A model generated the notes under the pieces. The model saw only the letters and a program-made list of their open reading frames with translations, did no database searches and was not told the origin of the DNA. Shown piece by piece: positions 1-7,583 of a DNA stretch of 17,625 nt. Origin of the DNA: an uncultured Sphingomonadaceae bacterium (GTDB lineage: Bacteria > Pseudomonadota > Alphaproteobacteria > Sphingomonadales > Sphingomonadaceae); the NCBI GenBank assembly GCA_937920575.1, contig CAKZSF010000213.1, positions 1 to 17,625 of the forward strand. The letters are read 5' to 3'. Made by a program: the position numbers and the translations under genes. Positions within the stretch are counted from its first letter, which is position 1. Each line of letters starts with the position of its first letter.

Positions 1-1144
1 GCCGAGCGGGCGGGTAAGTTACCATCCGCTGAGCGAATATCGCAGCGAGGATAATGACGACGCGCATTCGATCCACGCGATCCTGTCGGGTAAGGAAACG
101 CCCGTCACAGTCCGGCGCAAGCTGGTTGATGGGACGTTCTTTCAAACCTCGGTTCCCGCTACCCACACGCCGCCCTACGAGATCGGCGAAGGTGCGCGCC
201 TGACCATTCCGGGCGATCTGCCCAAGCTGTGGAAGGACGCGGGCGATATTCCGCAAAACTTCATCATTCTGGGCGGCGGCAAGACCGCGATGGACACCGG
301 CGTGTGGCTATTGGAAGCAGGCATTGCGCCTGAACGCATCGGCTGGGTGCGCCCGCGCGACAGCTGGATGTTCAACCGCAAATACCTCCAACCCGCCTAC
401 ACGCATCTGGAAGAGCTGCTGACGTTTCAGGTCGTGCAACTGCGCGCGGCCGGCAGTTCGGAAAGCGGCGATGAAATGTGCGCGAAAATGGGCGCGGAAG
501 GCGTGCTGCTTAGGCTCGATCCCGAGACAAAGCCGGACATGTTCCATTTCGCCGTTATCTCGGAGGCTGAAGTCGAGTTGCTCGGCCAGATCACACAGGT
601 CTACCGCCAAGGCCGCGTGACTGCCTTGGAGAAGGGCGCAATGCTGTTCGGCGATGAACGCGTCGAGGTGGCCGAGGATACGCTCTTTATCGATTGCACC
701 GCCAGCGCCGTGCCATTCGAGCTACGCAATCGCTCCCGCCCATTCTTTGAGGAAGGGCGGATCACTTTACAGGCCACGCAAACGCCGCTGATCCCGTACA
801 GCGCGGCGCTCGCAGCGTTCATTGAGGCGAATTTTGATACAGATGAAGAGCGCAACGCGATCATCCCGGTCTCTCCGCTGACCGACACGCCCAACACCTA
901 TCCAGCCGTGGTCGCGGCCAATTTGCGCAGCATGGGCATCCTCTCGCAGAACCCCAAGGTGAGCGCGTGGAACAACACAAGCCGCCTGCACCCGAGCGGA
1001 CCAGCGATTGTGAAACTCGCCGCAGAAGGCAGCCCAAAGCTCGCCAAGATGGGCGAGATGATGGCGGCCATTCAGGAATGCGCTCCTGCCGTGATGGCTT
1101 TGGGCGAGAAGGCGATGGCGGAGCATTTGGGGCAAGCATCATGA
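1..1144 (+). CDS. FAD/NAD(P)-binding oxidoreductase, flavin-monooxygenase-like (3' part)
   Basis: The frame is open from base 2 to the TGA at 1142-1144, giving 380 visible codons with no stop; the start lies left of the window. A glycine-rich dinucleotide-binding loop (ILGGGKTAMD, visible residues about 89-98) follows a predicted beta strand, as in the second Rossmann fold of two-dinucleotide flavoproteins. Downstream IDCTASAVPF (about residues 231-240) resembles the strand in such proteins where the chain returns to the FAD domain. This supports a cytoplasmic FAD- and NAD(P)H-dependent oxidoreductase. The N-terminal FAD-binding GxGxxG would be outside the window, so cofactor and substrate cannot be confirmed. 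The stop overlaps the next start (ATGA, 1141-1144), indicating translational coupling to the exported thioredoxin-like protein. The family call is moderate; the substrate is unknown. Confidence 0.75.
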   Translation, partial: PSGRVSYHPLSEYRSEDNDDAHSIHAILSGKETPVTVRRKLVDGTFFQTSVPATHTPPYEIGEGARLTIPGDLPKLWKDAGDIPQNFIILGGGKTAMDTGVWLLEAGIAPERIGWVRPRDSWMFNRKYLQPAYTHLEELLTFQVVQLRAAGSSESGDEMCAKMGAEGVLLRLDPETKPDMFHFAVISEAEVELLGQITQVYRQGRVTALEKGAMLFGDERVEVAEDTLFIDCTASAVPFELRNRSRPFFEEGRITLQATQTPLIPYSAALAAFIEANFDTDEERNAIIPVSPLTDTPNTYPAVVAANLRSMGILSQNPKVSAWNNTSRLHPSGPAIVKLAAEGSPKLAKMGEMMAAIQECAPAVMALGEKAMAEHLGQAS

Positions 1145-1671
1145 TCAAGCAGTTCCTAGTCAGTCTGATGGCCATCGGCTTGCTTGCCGCCGCTCCCGCC
1201 AGCGCGAAGGACAAAGAACACGACTATCCCGAGGCGCGCAATTATGACGCGTCGGTTGATGCCACTGCCGCCGTGGACGCCGCGTTTGAGCGCGCGAAGG
1301 CAAGCAACAAGCTGGTCCTGATCGCGATGGGTGCCAATTGGTGTCACGACAGCCGCGCCTTTGCCGGATGGATGGAAACCGAACGCTTCGCTGAACTGAT
1401 CGATATCCATTTCGAGCTCGTGCATGTGAATATTGGCATGCCGCAGACCGAGGATGGCCACAATTTGCACATTGCAGAACGCTTTGGCGTGACTGATATC
1501 GAAGGCACACCGGTGGTGTTGGTGATCACGCCAGAGGGCGAGCTGCTGAACAGCCAAACCGCCAAGACCTGGCGCGACACCGCGAGCCGCAAGGAAAACG
1601 CAATCTACAAGGAATTGGCGAATTTTGCCGCCAATCGCGTGGCGGAACAGCCGGAAACTTCCGACGAGTGA
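1141..1671 (+). CDS. Exported thioredoxin-fold protein with CxxS active site
   Basis: This is a 176-aa protein. The frame stays open upstream to 967, but the ATG at 1141 is chosen because it is followed at once by a signal peptide (MIKQFLVSLMAIGLLAAAPASA, cleavage near residue 22) and overlaps the previous stop in an ATGA junction. The mature part has a thioredoxin fold: strand LVLIAMGANW, active site W67-C68-H69-D70-S71, and the cis-proline loop G-T-P124-V-V-L-V. The usual second cysteine of CxxC is serine, and no other cysteine is present, so it cannot make an intramolecular active-site disulfide. A periplasmic role in thiol binding, isomerase-like trapping or chaperoning is possible, but this is inference. 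It resembles the short thioredoxin_7/DUF255-type exported proteins. It is probably cotranscribed with the upstream oxidoreductase. Confidence 0.85.
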   Translation: MIKQFLVSLMAIGLLAAAPASAKDKEHDYPEARNYDASVDATAAVDAAFERAKASNKLVLIAMGANWCHDSRAFAGWMETERFAELIDIHFELVHVNIGMPQTEDGHNLHIAERFGVTDIEGTPVVLVITPEGELLNSQTAKTWRDTASRKENAIYKELANFAANRVAEQPETSDE

Positions 1672-1700
1672 ATTTTACATTCGCTTAAAACCCTGCCGTT

Positions 1701-2285
1701 ATGACCCTTGGAATGGTCAAGAAGATATTCTGGGTTATTTTCGGCATCGCAGCCTTCGGCGCGATCAGCCGCGGCTTGCCAGATGGCGAGGGTGACACCC
1801 CTGGTGGCGCGGACAGGCTCGCTTCAGCCGAAAGCAATCCGTGGAGCGTGGATGCGCCAGCAGTGTCGAGCTCCAACAAAGTGTCCATGCAGAAAGGCGG
1901 CTCCACCGGCTGGAGCGGCGGCGACGTAACATTGCGCCGACAAAGCGACGGACATTTTTACGCCAACATCACAGTGGATTCGCAAGATATGCGTGTGTTG
2001 GTGGACACCGGCGCCAGCATAATCGCGCTGACTGGGCATGATGCGCGCATGCTTGGTCTTGATTGGAACCCCGCTGATGTACGCCCCATCGGGCGCGGGG
2101 CAAGCGGCGATGTCTATGGCGTTCCAGTGATGCTGGACAGCGTCAGTTTGGAAGGGATTGAGGCCAGCAAAGTGCAGGCTGTGATTGTGCCAGACGGGCT
2201 GGATGTAACCCTGCTCGGTCAGAGTTTCCTTAGTCAAATCGACAAGGTTGAAATCTCAGGCAACAAAATGGTGCTGGTCGATTGA
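1701..2285 (+). CDS. Membrane-anchored retropepsin-like aspartic protease (TIGR02281-type)
   Basis: The 194-aa product begins with a hydrophobic segment (about residues 8-20) that acts as an uncleaved anchor or signal. A linker rich in Ser, Gly and Asp runs to about residue 70, followed by a single retropepsin-like domain. The catalytic motif is V-D102-T-G-A-S followed by IIALT, and the C-terminal flap/strand motif LLGQSFL is typical of the bacterial clan AA family TIGR02281. Such domains act as dimers because each chain supplies one catalytic Asp; the domain here is probably periplasmic. The ATG at 1701 is used, but M5 (1713) gives the more usual MVKKIFW start and cannot be excluded, since neither has a strong ribosome-binding site. 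The gene lies 29 bp after the thioredoxin-like gene, so one transcript is possible. It converges with the lipoprotein gene, with 22 bp between stops. Confidence 0.85.
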   Translation: MTLGMVKKIFWVIFGIAAFGAISRGLPDGEGDTPGGADRLASAESNPWSVDAPAVSSSNKVSMQKGGSTGWSGGDVTLRRQSDGHFYANITVDSQDMRVLVDTGASIIALTGHDARMLGLDWNPADVRPIGRGASGDVYGVPVMLDSVSLEGIEASKVQAVIVPDGLDVTLLGQSFLSQIDKVEISGNKMVLVD

Positions 2286-2307
2286 TCCTACGCCGCTCAT
2301 CCCAAGC

Positions 2308-2850
2308 TTAGAAGTAAATGTCGACATAGTCGGTCAGCCCGTCGCACCATTCAAATTCGCGCAGTCGCCAATATTTGCGGCCCTGCGTGACAGCGAAACG
2401 CCACTGCTTGTTGGCCTTGCAATTGCGACCCACATCAGGCGTGTTCACGATTGATATCTCACCGTCGAGGATGAAATAGTCCGATCCAATTTCGGTGATG
2501 TAGCCATTGACGGACAGCCGCGCATTGGGATTGTCTGGATCGGTTTGCGATCCATCGACAAAGTAGTCGCCGCGATCTTCAAAAACGCGCAGCTGGCCGC
2601 GCTGCTCCCACCCGATCCATTGCAACGTCAATCCGCTGTTGCTGATCAAACGCGCCAGAGCCGCCCGGTCTTTTGGCCGGGTAGGCGAAGTGATGATTCG
2701 TTGATCATCGGGCGGCAAGGCGGATGTTGGAGCCGCAACCGCCTCTGCCGCAGGCGGTGGGACCTGCGCCACAGCCGGGTCAGCAGGCTGCGACGCACAG
2801 GCTGTCAGCACCGCACAAACAAACCCAGCAAGAACAATCGAACGCAGCAT
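2308..2850 (-). CDS. Conserved-looking lipoprotein of unknown function
   Basis: The open frame starts at a TTG (2886), but the ATG at 2850 gives a standard lipoprotein signal: MLRSIVLAGFVCAVL followed by a lipobox T-A-C with Cys at residue 18. The protein is then 180 aa. After the lipidated Cys comes a Pro/Ala-rich linker of about 40 residues, then a compact domain of about 120 residues with many aromatic positions and two cysteines (in GRNCKAN and FEWCDGL) that could form a disulfide. The motifs WEQRGQLRVFEDRG and YWRLREFEWCDG are distinctive, but I do not recognise the family. It is probably attached to the inner or outer membrane and faces the periplasm. It is divergent from the glycosyltransferase-like gene, with 94 bp between starts that should hold both promoters. 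No function is assigned. Confidence 0.8.
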   Translation of the reverse strand: MLRSIVLAGFVCAVLTACASQPADPAVAQVPPPAAEAVAAPTSALPPDDQRIITSPTRPKDRAALARLISNSGLTLQWIGWEQRGQLRVFEDRGDYFVDGSQTDPDNPNARLSVNGYITEIGSDYFILDGEISIVNTPDVGRNCKANKQWRFAVTQGRKYWRLREFEWCDGLTDYVDIYF

Positions 2851-2944
2851 GGCAAGCAAATTACCGGAAAAGCGAAGGCAGGCCAAGAAAACCTTAACCC
2901 TGTTCGGCTAAGGCTCACGCAACTGAAAAGGCACGATTTTAATC

Positions 2945-3889
2945 ATGATCACACGTTATCTGCCCTATCGCCTGCGCAGCCGCATGGCAGCGGCCACGCA
3001 CGCTCGCGCAATTTCCGGTATTCTCGACACACCTCCGATTGTGCCGAAGGATGACGGGCTGGTGCTGTTCTCGATGATCGGATCGCCGGTCTTGCTGCCT
3101 TATCTGGTGGCGGTGAAATCGCTGTGGCACCAGCTGCAGCGCGGCCGGATTGTCCTGCTGGATGATGGGAGCCTCACCGGCGAGGACAAGGCGGTGCTTG
3201 CGCGCCATTGCGGTGATCCGGAAATCATCCCGATTGAAAGCGTCAAACTGGACGAGTTTCCGAAGGGCGGCACGTGGGAGCGTTTTCTGACGATCCTCGA
3301 CCGGCGCGAAAGCGATTACTGGATCCAGCTGGATAGCGATACAGTCACCATGGGGCCGGTTGACGAGGTGGCCAACGCCATCGCACGCAATCGCAGTTTT
3401 GCCCTGCTGGGCGGGCCAGAAGGCGAAATCGGCGCTCTGCCAACGCGTGAAATCTCGCAGATTTTATATCCCGAAGGCCCGCGCGATGGGCATGTGCAAG
3501 TGCGCATCGAATCGCGCCTGCAAGACATCGATCCGGCCAAGGGCTGGAAATATGTGCGCGGATGTTCGGGTTTTGCCGGCTTTGCCGCGCAAGGCATGGG
3601 CCGCCCGCTGGCTTCGGCATTCCTGCATGAAATGGAAAAGATGATCGGGAAAGAAGACACCACGATCTGGGGCACCGAACAGGTCGCTTCAAACTTCCAC
3701 CTCGCCAATGAGCCGCAGCCTGTGATGTTGCCGTCTGCCCGCTACATCAATTACTTCGGCGAAGAATGGCCGCAAGACACAGGCTTCCTGCATTTCATCG
3801 GCACCAACCGTCACGACAACGGCGCCTATATCGCAGTGAGCCAAGCGGTAATTGAAGCTTTGCAATCGGGCGAAGCCGCCGCAGCCTAA
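2945..3889 (+). CDS. Glycosyltransferase-like protein (GT-A fold with DxD motif)
   Basis: This 314-aa protein has no signal peptide or clear membrane span and is probably cytoplasmic. The N-terminal half shows a nucleotide-sugar-binding pattern: a strand and helix LVLFSMIGSPVLLPYLVAVKSL, then IVLLDDGSLTGED (residues 69-81), then the metal-binding motif Q-L-D130-S-D132-T after an aromatic strand (YWIQLD). This order (DDGS loop, then DxD) is characteristic of GT-A folds. The C-terminal half contains WKYVRGCSGFAGFA and ends with FLHFIGTNRHDNGAY, a pattern I associate with glycosyltransferase-like hypothetical proteins. Donor and acceptor cannot be inferred, and no polysaccharide cluster surrounds it. 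The ATG at 2945 is the first start in the frame; a weak purine-rich AAAAGG lies about 13 bp upstream. Confidence 0.7.
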   Translation: MITRYLPYRLRSRMAAATHARAISGILDTPPIVPKDDGLVLFSMIGSPVLLPYLVAVKSLWHQLQRGRIVLLDDGSLTGEDKAVLARHCGDPEIIPIESVKLDEFPKGGTWERFLTILDRRESDYWIQLDSDTVTMGPVDEVANAIARNRSFALLGGPEGEIGALPTREISQILYPEGPRDGHVQVRIESRLQDIDPAKGWKYVRGCSGFAGFAAQGMGRPLASAFLHEMEKMIGKEDTTIWGTEQVASNFHLANEPQPVMLPSARYINYFGEEWPQDTGFLHFIGTNRHDNGAYIAVSQAVIEALQSGEAAAA

Positions 3890-3934
3890 GACTCGCGCGC
3901 GGGAACCGCATGGTTCACCTGATCATTCCCTCTT

Positions 3935-3954
3935 GGCGCATTCACTCTTGCGCC
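3935..3954 (+). promoter_or_regulatory. Short inverted repeat in the leader of the YkuD_2-type gene
   Basis: GGCGCA (3935-3940) and TGCGCC (3949-3954) form a perfect 6-bp stem with an 8-base loop. It is followed at once by a TATAGGGT stretch that could be a -10 element, and 26 bp later by the start codon at 3980. A second hairpin, GAACC/GGTTC with loop GCAT, is at 3903-3916. Neither has a T-tract, so they are not convincing terminators for the upstream gene. They may be an operator or leader structure; the assignment is weak. Confidence 0.3.
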
Positions 3955-3979
3955 ATATAGGGTGTGTTAAAGGAAACGC

Positions 3980-4621
3980 ATGTCTGAGATTTCGCGCAGA
4001 TCATTGCTGATTGGGGGAGCGGCTGCATCCGTGGCTGCAACGACTGCGCCCGCGCGCGTCTTCGCCCAAGCCAATCCCCTTTCCGAACGCGATCGCACGC
4101 TGTTTGCGATTGCCAAACGTGAACTGGAAAAAGCTGGCAACGCCATCTGGCGGCGCGACATTGTCGGGATTGCCGATTTTGGCGTGCACAGCGCGAAAGA
4201 GCGCTTCCACTTCGTCAATCTGGAGCAAAACAGCGTGACCAGCTATCTGGTGGCGCATGGCGCGGGATCTGATCCCGAACATGATGGATGGCTCAACAAT
4301 TTCTCCAATGTTCACGGCTCCAACGCGACCAGCAAGGGCGCCTATGTGACGTGGGAATGGTATGTCGGCCGCTATGGAACGTCAGTGCGCTTGGGCGGAC
4401 TGGACCCAACCAATGATCAGGCTTTGCCGCGCTACATCGTGATGCATTCTGCGCAATACGCGCGCAAAGAACACGTCGCCAAATGGGGCCGCCTGGGACG
4501 CTCCAACGGGTGTTTTGCGATGGACCCGAAAGACTTCAACACAGCGCTGTTGCAGCTGTCAGGCGGGCGCTTGCTCTATGCCGATCAGCTGAATTTGGAC
4601 GCTGTGAAGGTTGATGGGTAA
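3980..4621 (+). CDS. Exported murein L,D-transpeptidase catalytic domain protein (YkuD_2 type)
   Basis: The 213-aa protein starts at an ATG preceded by AAAGGA at good spacing. The N-terminus, S-R-R-S-L-L-I followed by an Ala-rich stretch ending near AFAQ-like VFAQ (residue 30), looks like a twin-arginine (Tat) export signal. The mature domain ends with the catalytic motif G-R-S-N-G-C178-F, which corresponds to the SHGC loop of L,D-transpeptidases; H156 in YIVMHS is the matching upstream histidine. HGSNAT (residues 112-117) is also typical of the YkuD_2 (PF13645) family. Members are thought to act on peptidoglycan with Cys as nucleophile, but many are of unproven activity. The gene is convergent with the YcbB-type transpeptidase and shares the repeat-containing intergenic region with it. 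Confidence 0.85.
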   Translation: MSEISRRSLLIGGAAASVAATTAPARVFAQANPLSERDRTLFAIAKRELEKAGNAIWRRDIVGIADFGVHSAKERFHFVNLEQNSVTSYLVAHGAGSDPEHDGWLNNFSNVHGSNATSKGAYVTWEWYVGRYGTSVRLGGLDPTNDQALPRYIVMHSAQYARKEHVAKWGRLGRSNGCFAMDPKDFNTALLQLSGGRLLYADQLNLDAVKVDG

Positions 4622-4623
4622 GA

Positions 4624-4864
4624 GTTTTGTTTTGATTGGCCTTAAGCGCCTACGGGGTTGTCTTCTTGCTCTCACGGATATGAACTGCGTTCATTCCTCC
4701 GAGGGGCGGCCTAACGGCCGACGCGCAGTCGCGCTTGCGAGCCAGAGCACTGGCTCGTGAGCTGTCCACAACTGAGCTGGTTCGGGCCATAGGCCCGCAA
4801 AGGCCGACTGGCCGTCGCGCGTTAGCGCGGAAGCCAAGCGAACGGACGTGAGCGCTGGCGCTTG
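4624..4864 (+). repeat. Composite hairpin-rich intergenic repeat, copy A
   Basis: This 255-bp gap between convergent stops holds a series of inverted repeats that recur in the same order at 16487-16742. In order they are: a T-rich run (4625-4633); CTTAAGCG; the box TTGCTCTCACGG (4666-4677); the palindrome ATGAACTGCGTTCAT (4680-4694); CCTCCGAGG; a stem CGGCC/GGCCG with loop TAAC (4707-4720); GTCGCGCTTGCG (4729-4740 region); CGGGCC/GGCCCG with loop ATA (4783-4797); and GGCC/GGCC (4802-4813). Stems seen only in this copy are CGAGCCA/TGGCTCG (4738-4757), CGCGC/GCGCG (4816-4829) and CAAGCG/CGCTTG (4835-4864). It looks like a dispersed structured element rather than a coding region. Confidence 0.8.
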
Positions 4865-4876
4865 AAGCCAAACAAA

Positions 4877-6280
4877 CTACGTTCTCAAATCGTCGATGAT
4901 CTCGACCACTTCCTCGCTGGTCACGCGCGGGCGGTTGGCTACGCGCGGCGCGCTGAAGCTTTTCAGCACTGGCGCATCGCGTCCGTAAATGTCGGAGAAG
5001 CTGCGCATATTGCCGTCAATATCCGTGCCCATCGTGAAATAAGTGATGTAGACGGGCATCTTCTGCTTGAAGCGCACCTTGGTGTATTTGCCTGATTTCG
5101 AAATGCCGACCGCTTCTTCTGCGCTCATATCAGCTTGCAGGATCGACATCGCAATCGCCAAGGCGAGAGCGTTCTCGGTACGGATACAACCATGGCTCAA
5201 CGCGCGGCTGCCGCGTTTGAACAAGTGGCGGCTGGGCGTGTCATGCAGGAAAATCGCATGCGCGTTGGGCATGTCTAGCTTCATCAAGCCCAGCGAATTG
5301 GTTGGCCCGGGCTGTTGAACCACACTGACCCAACCATTGCTGCCCTTCGTCGCCTTATAGCCAGCACGTTTCGCCCAAGACGGGTTGTTGAGCACTTTCG
5401 CGCCCAGACCTTCGCCCTTCACGATTGATTGCGGGACTGTCCATGTCGGGTTGAAAACCACGCCTTCGACATTCTCCGCAAGTTGCGGCGTTGCGGTCCG
5501 GCCAGGTTTGCCGACAATCGTGCGATAGGTACGCACAATGTTGTCATTGACGGACAAGCGCAGCTGATATTCCGGCACATTGGTCAGCAGGTACTGCTTG
5601 CCCAGATTACGCGGCAGCCACCGCCAGCGATCCATATTGGCCCGGATCATTGCGCGTTTCTTGGTCTCGCTTGCCGGTGTTGCAGCCAGAGTTTTCTTCA
5701 GCTTGCCGTAATCGGCATGCATGGGCATCAGCGATGCCAAAGTTCCGACCACATCGTCATTGCTGACGGCGCGCTTCAGCAAGGCGTGGCTGGGCATCAA
5801 ATCTGCATCGGGATCACGCACAAACCATTGCTTGCGCGAGCTCATCGGAGTGCGGCCATCGCGCAAGTCTTCGACCAGCCAAACAAACGCCTTGCTGGCA
5901 ATTTCATTCAACTGCGCGCTTTCGCCATTTGCAATCGCGGCGCGAAGATCTTCGGGATTGTAGTCGGCTGGCTCCAGTCCTTCTGCATCAATCGAATCGA
6001 TAATGCCCATCAGCGTGGTCGCGTTGGCGACGCTCCAATAGCGGACCAGCGCGGTGTCAGGGATCGCTTGCACGACGGGCGTTGAGCTCACCTCTTCAGC
6101 AAAAGCCTCTGCGACAGTTTCGCCAACCGGCACTGGTTCAGCCGTCACAGCTGGTTCGGCAGGTGCCTCAGCTGGCGCTTCCGGCTGCGCGTCTTGTGCG
6201 ATTGCGCTGCTTGCGAATGCCATTGCGCAAACGGCGGTACCGGTTGCGATCATGCGATTGAACAGTGTGATAGTCTTCAT
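4877..6280 (-). CDS. YcbB-type L,D-transpeptidase, exported
   Basis: This 467-aa protein has a cleavable signal peptide (cut after about residue 28, AIA-QD) and a Pro/Ala/Glu-rich linker (residues 31-50). A YcbB-like scaffold region (about 75-200) is followed by the catalytic YkuD domain (about 225-415). The active site is clear: H346-D347 in IFLHDTPS and S362-H363-G364-C365-I-R367. Family members form meso-DAP to meso-DAP (3-3) cross-links in periplasmic peptidoglycan. NMDRWRWLPRNLG (residues 215-227) is a hallmark of the YcbB/LdtD group. No separate peptidoglycan-binding repeat is obvious, and it is shorter than E. coli LdtD. The ATG at 6280 has GGAA five bases upstream. Its 3' end runs straight into hairpin repeat A. 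It is divergent from the EamA transporter, with 177 bp between starts. Confidence 0.93.
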   Translation of the reverse strand: MKTITLFNRMIATGTAVCAMAFASSAIAQDAQPEAPAEAPAEPAVTAEPVPVGETVAEAFAEEVSSTPVVQAIPDTALVRYWSVANATTLMGIIDSIDAEGLEPADYNPEDLRAAIANGESAQLNEIASKAFVWLVEDLRDGRTPMSSRKQWFVRDPDADLMPSHALLKRAVSNDDVVGTLASLMPMHADYGKLKKTLAATPASETKKRAMIRANMDRWRWLPRNLGKQYLLTNVPEYQLRLSVNDNIVRTYRTIVGKPGRTATPQLAENVEGVVFNPTWTVPQSIVKGEGLGAKVLNNPSWAKRAGYKATKGSNGWVSVVQQPGPTNSLGLMKLDMPNAHAIFLHDTPSRHLFKRGSRALSHGCIRTENALALAIAMSILQADMSAEEAVGISKSGKYTKVRFKQKMPVYITYFTMGTDIDGNMRSFSDIYGRDAPVLKSFSAPRVANRPRVTSEEVVEIIDDLRT

Positions 6281-6457
6281 ATTTCCAGTCTCTGCATCTC
6301 AAACCTTCGGCGCGTTTCCCATGCGCTGAGGCAGCCATTTCTCCAAGCGAATTCTGGTGATGTCTAGCCCCAAGGTCAAGCATGCGATTGGTTGCATTTA
6401 TGATCCCTGAATTGCTTATCTGTTTGCGCTTCATGCCAGAGGGCATATGGCGCGAGG

Positions 6458-7351
6458 ATGAGCACGCGCAGCCCCGTCTTGATTCCGCTTCTGGCGACCA
6501 TCGTGGGAATCGCGCTGTTTTCAGCAATGGACGCCGTGATGAAAAGCGCCTCCATCGCGATTGGCGCCTACAGCGCGTTGATCTTACGCTGTGGAATCGG
6601 CGTTGCGCTGGTCTTCCCGATTTGGCGCATGACCGGCGGTACTTGGCCCAAACAAAGCGTCCTGCGCATTCATTTGCGACGCGGAGTTGTGGTGGCGTTT
6701 ATGGCGCTGACCTTTTTCTTCTCACTGGTGCGCCTGCCGCTCGCCGAAGCCATTGCCCTGTCCTTCATCGCGCCGCTGATTGCGCTGTATCTGGCCGCAA
6801 TCCTGCTGGGCGAAGTGATCGAGCGCAAAGCGATCATTGCCGCAGTTTTGGGGCTGGCGGGGGTGGTTGTGATCGTCAGCAGCAAAGTCACTTCAGAAAG
6901 CCTCAGCAACGATGCAATCATCGGCTTGATCGGGATTGGCATCTCCGCCGTGCTCTATGCATGGAACCTGATCCTGCAACGCCAGCAAGCCTTGGTCAGC
7001 CAGCCGGCGGAGGTTGCCACCTTTCAGAATGGCATCGTGACGCTGTGCATGCTACCTGCCGCGCCCTTCATTCTGGTGTGGCCTGATCAGGCGATCTGGG
7101 GCGAACTGCTGATCGGCGCGCTGCTTTCCACCAGCGCCGCAATGGTGCTCAGCTGGGCCTATGCACGGGCAGAGGCGCAAGTTCTTGTGCCAATCGAATA
7201 CACCGGGTTTTTGTGGGCAATGCTGTTTGGTTGGTGGATGTTTGGCGAAGTTGTCACAACCGGCATGGTCGCAGGCGCGGCGCTGATTGTGGTGGGTTGC
7301 TGGATCGCGACTCGCAAGAGCCCGGTGCATACTGAGCAGGCAAGCGTCTGA
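6458..7351 (+). CDS. DMT-superfamily transporter, EamA family
   Basis: This 297-aa integral inner-membrane protein has about ten hydrophobic spans arranged as two EamA repeats. The first repeat begins IVGIALFSAMDAVMKS. The second begins near residue 155 (IIGLIGIGISAVLYAWN) and ends with EYTGFLWAMLFGWWMFGE, the conserved P/E-rich loop before the last span pair. The motif VRLPLAEAIALSFIAPLIALYLA in repeat one is typical. Family members export metabolites or amino acids; the substrate here is unknown. The start at 6458 has GAGG directly against the ATG, too close to serve as a Shine-Dalgarno sequence; AGAGGG 14 bp upstream is the better candidate. It is convergent with the small membrane-protein gene, ending 10 bp before its stop. 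Confidence 0.9.
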   Translation: MSTRSPVLIPLLATIVGIALFSAMDAVMKSASIAIGAYSALILRCGIGVALVFPIWRMTGGTWPKQSVLRIHLRRGVVVAFMALTFFFSLVRLPLAEAIALSFIAPLIALYLAAILLGEVIERKAIIAAVLGLAGVVVIVSSKVTSESLSNDAIIGLIGIGISAVLYAWNLILQRQQALVSQPAEVATFQNGIVTLCMLPAAPFILVWPDQAIWGELLIGALLSTSAAMVLSWAYARAEAQVLVPIEYTGFLWAMLFGWWMFGEVVTTGMVAGAALIVVGCWIATRKSPVHTEQASV

Positions 7352-7361
7352 TCCGCTCGCA

Positions 7362-7556
7362 TCAAGTTTCGGCGGCGTCCTCGGTTTCGTCCGCCTCTGC
7401 CTCTTCGCTTTCTTCGAACAAGTCCGAAGCGCCCGTATAATCCCATATCAATCCGGCTGCCGCGCCAAGGGTCGACGCGACCACGAGCGCGAGCGCCATG
7501 AGCCACACGCCCAAGCGCTCCTTGCGGCCAAAGCGGTCTGGCCTGTTTCTGATCAT
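7362..7556 (-). CDS. Small single-span membrane protein with acidic tail
   Basis: The predicted protein has 64 aa. It has a basic N-terminus (RNRPDRFGRKER), one hydrophobic span (about residues 16-37, GVWLMALALVVASTLGAAAGLIW) and a strongly acidic C-terminal tail (FEESEEAEADETED). This charge layout fits an inner-membrane protein with a cytoplasmic N-terminus and an exported acidic tail. GGAA lies about 7 bases upstream of the ATG at 7556. I do not recognise the family. It follows another small membrane-protein gene by 27 bp in the same orientation, so the two probably form an operon. Length and composition make it plausible, but only conservation could prove that it is expressed. Confidence 0.55.
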   Translation of the reverse strand: MIRNRPDRFGRKERLGVWLMALALVVASTLGAAAGLIWDYTGASDLFEESEEAEADETEDAAET

Positions 7557-7563
7557 GCGTGAT

Positions 7564-7579
7564 TCCGGCTCATGCCGGA
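7564..7579 (-). promoter_or_regulatory. Hairpin covering the ribosome-binding site of the 64-aa gene
   Basis: TCCGGC (7574-7579 read on the minus strand) and GCCGGA (7564-7569) form a perfect 6-bp stem with loop ATGA. It lies in the 27-bp gap between two small minus-strand genes. The 3' arm contains the CCGGAA that would be the Shine-Dalgarno sequence for the ATG at 7556, so the folded RNA would hide it. Ribosomes finishing the upstream gene (stop at 7584-7586) would open the stem, which would couple the two genes. This is structural inference only. Confidence 0.35.
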
Positions 7580-7583
7580 GCGT

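Noticed and set aside
4650..4871. Minus-strand open frame of 73 codons between the two transpeptidase-fold genes
   Set aside because: It is contained in repeat copy A, and the corresponding frame is not kept in copy B.
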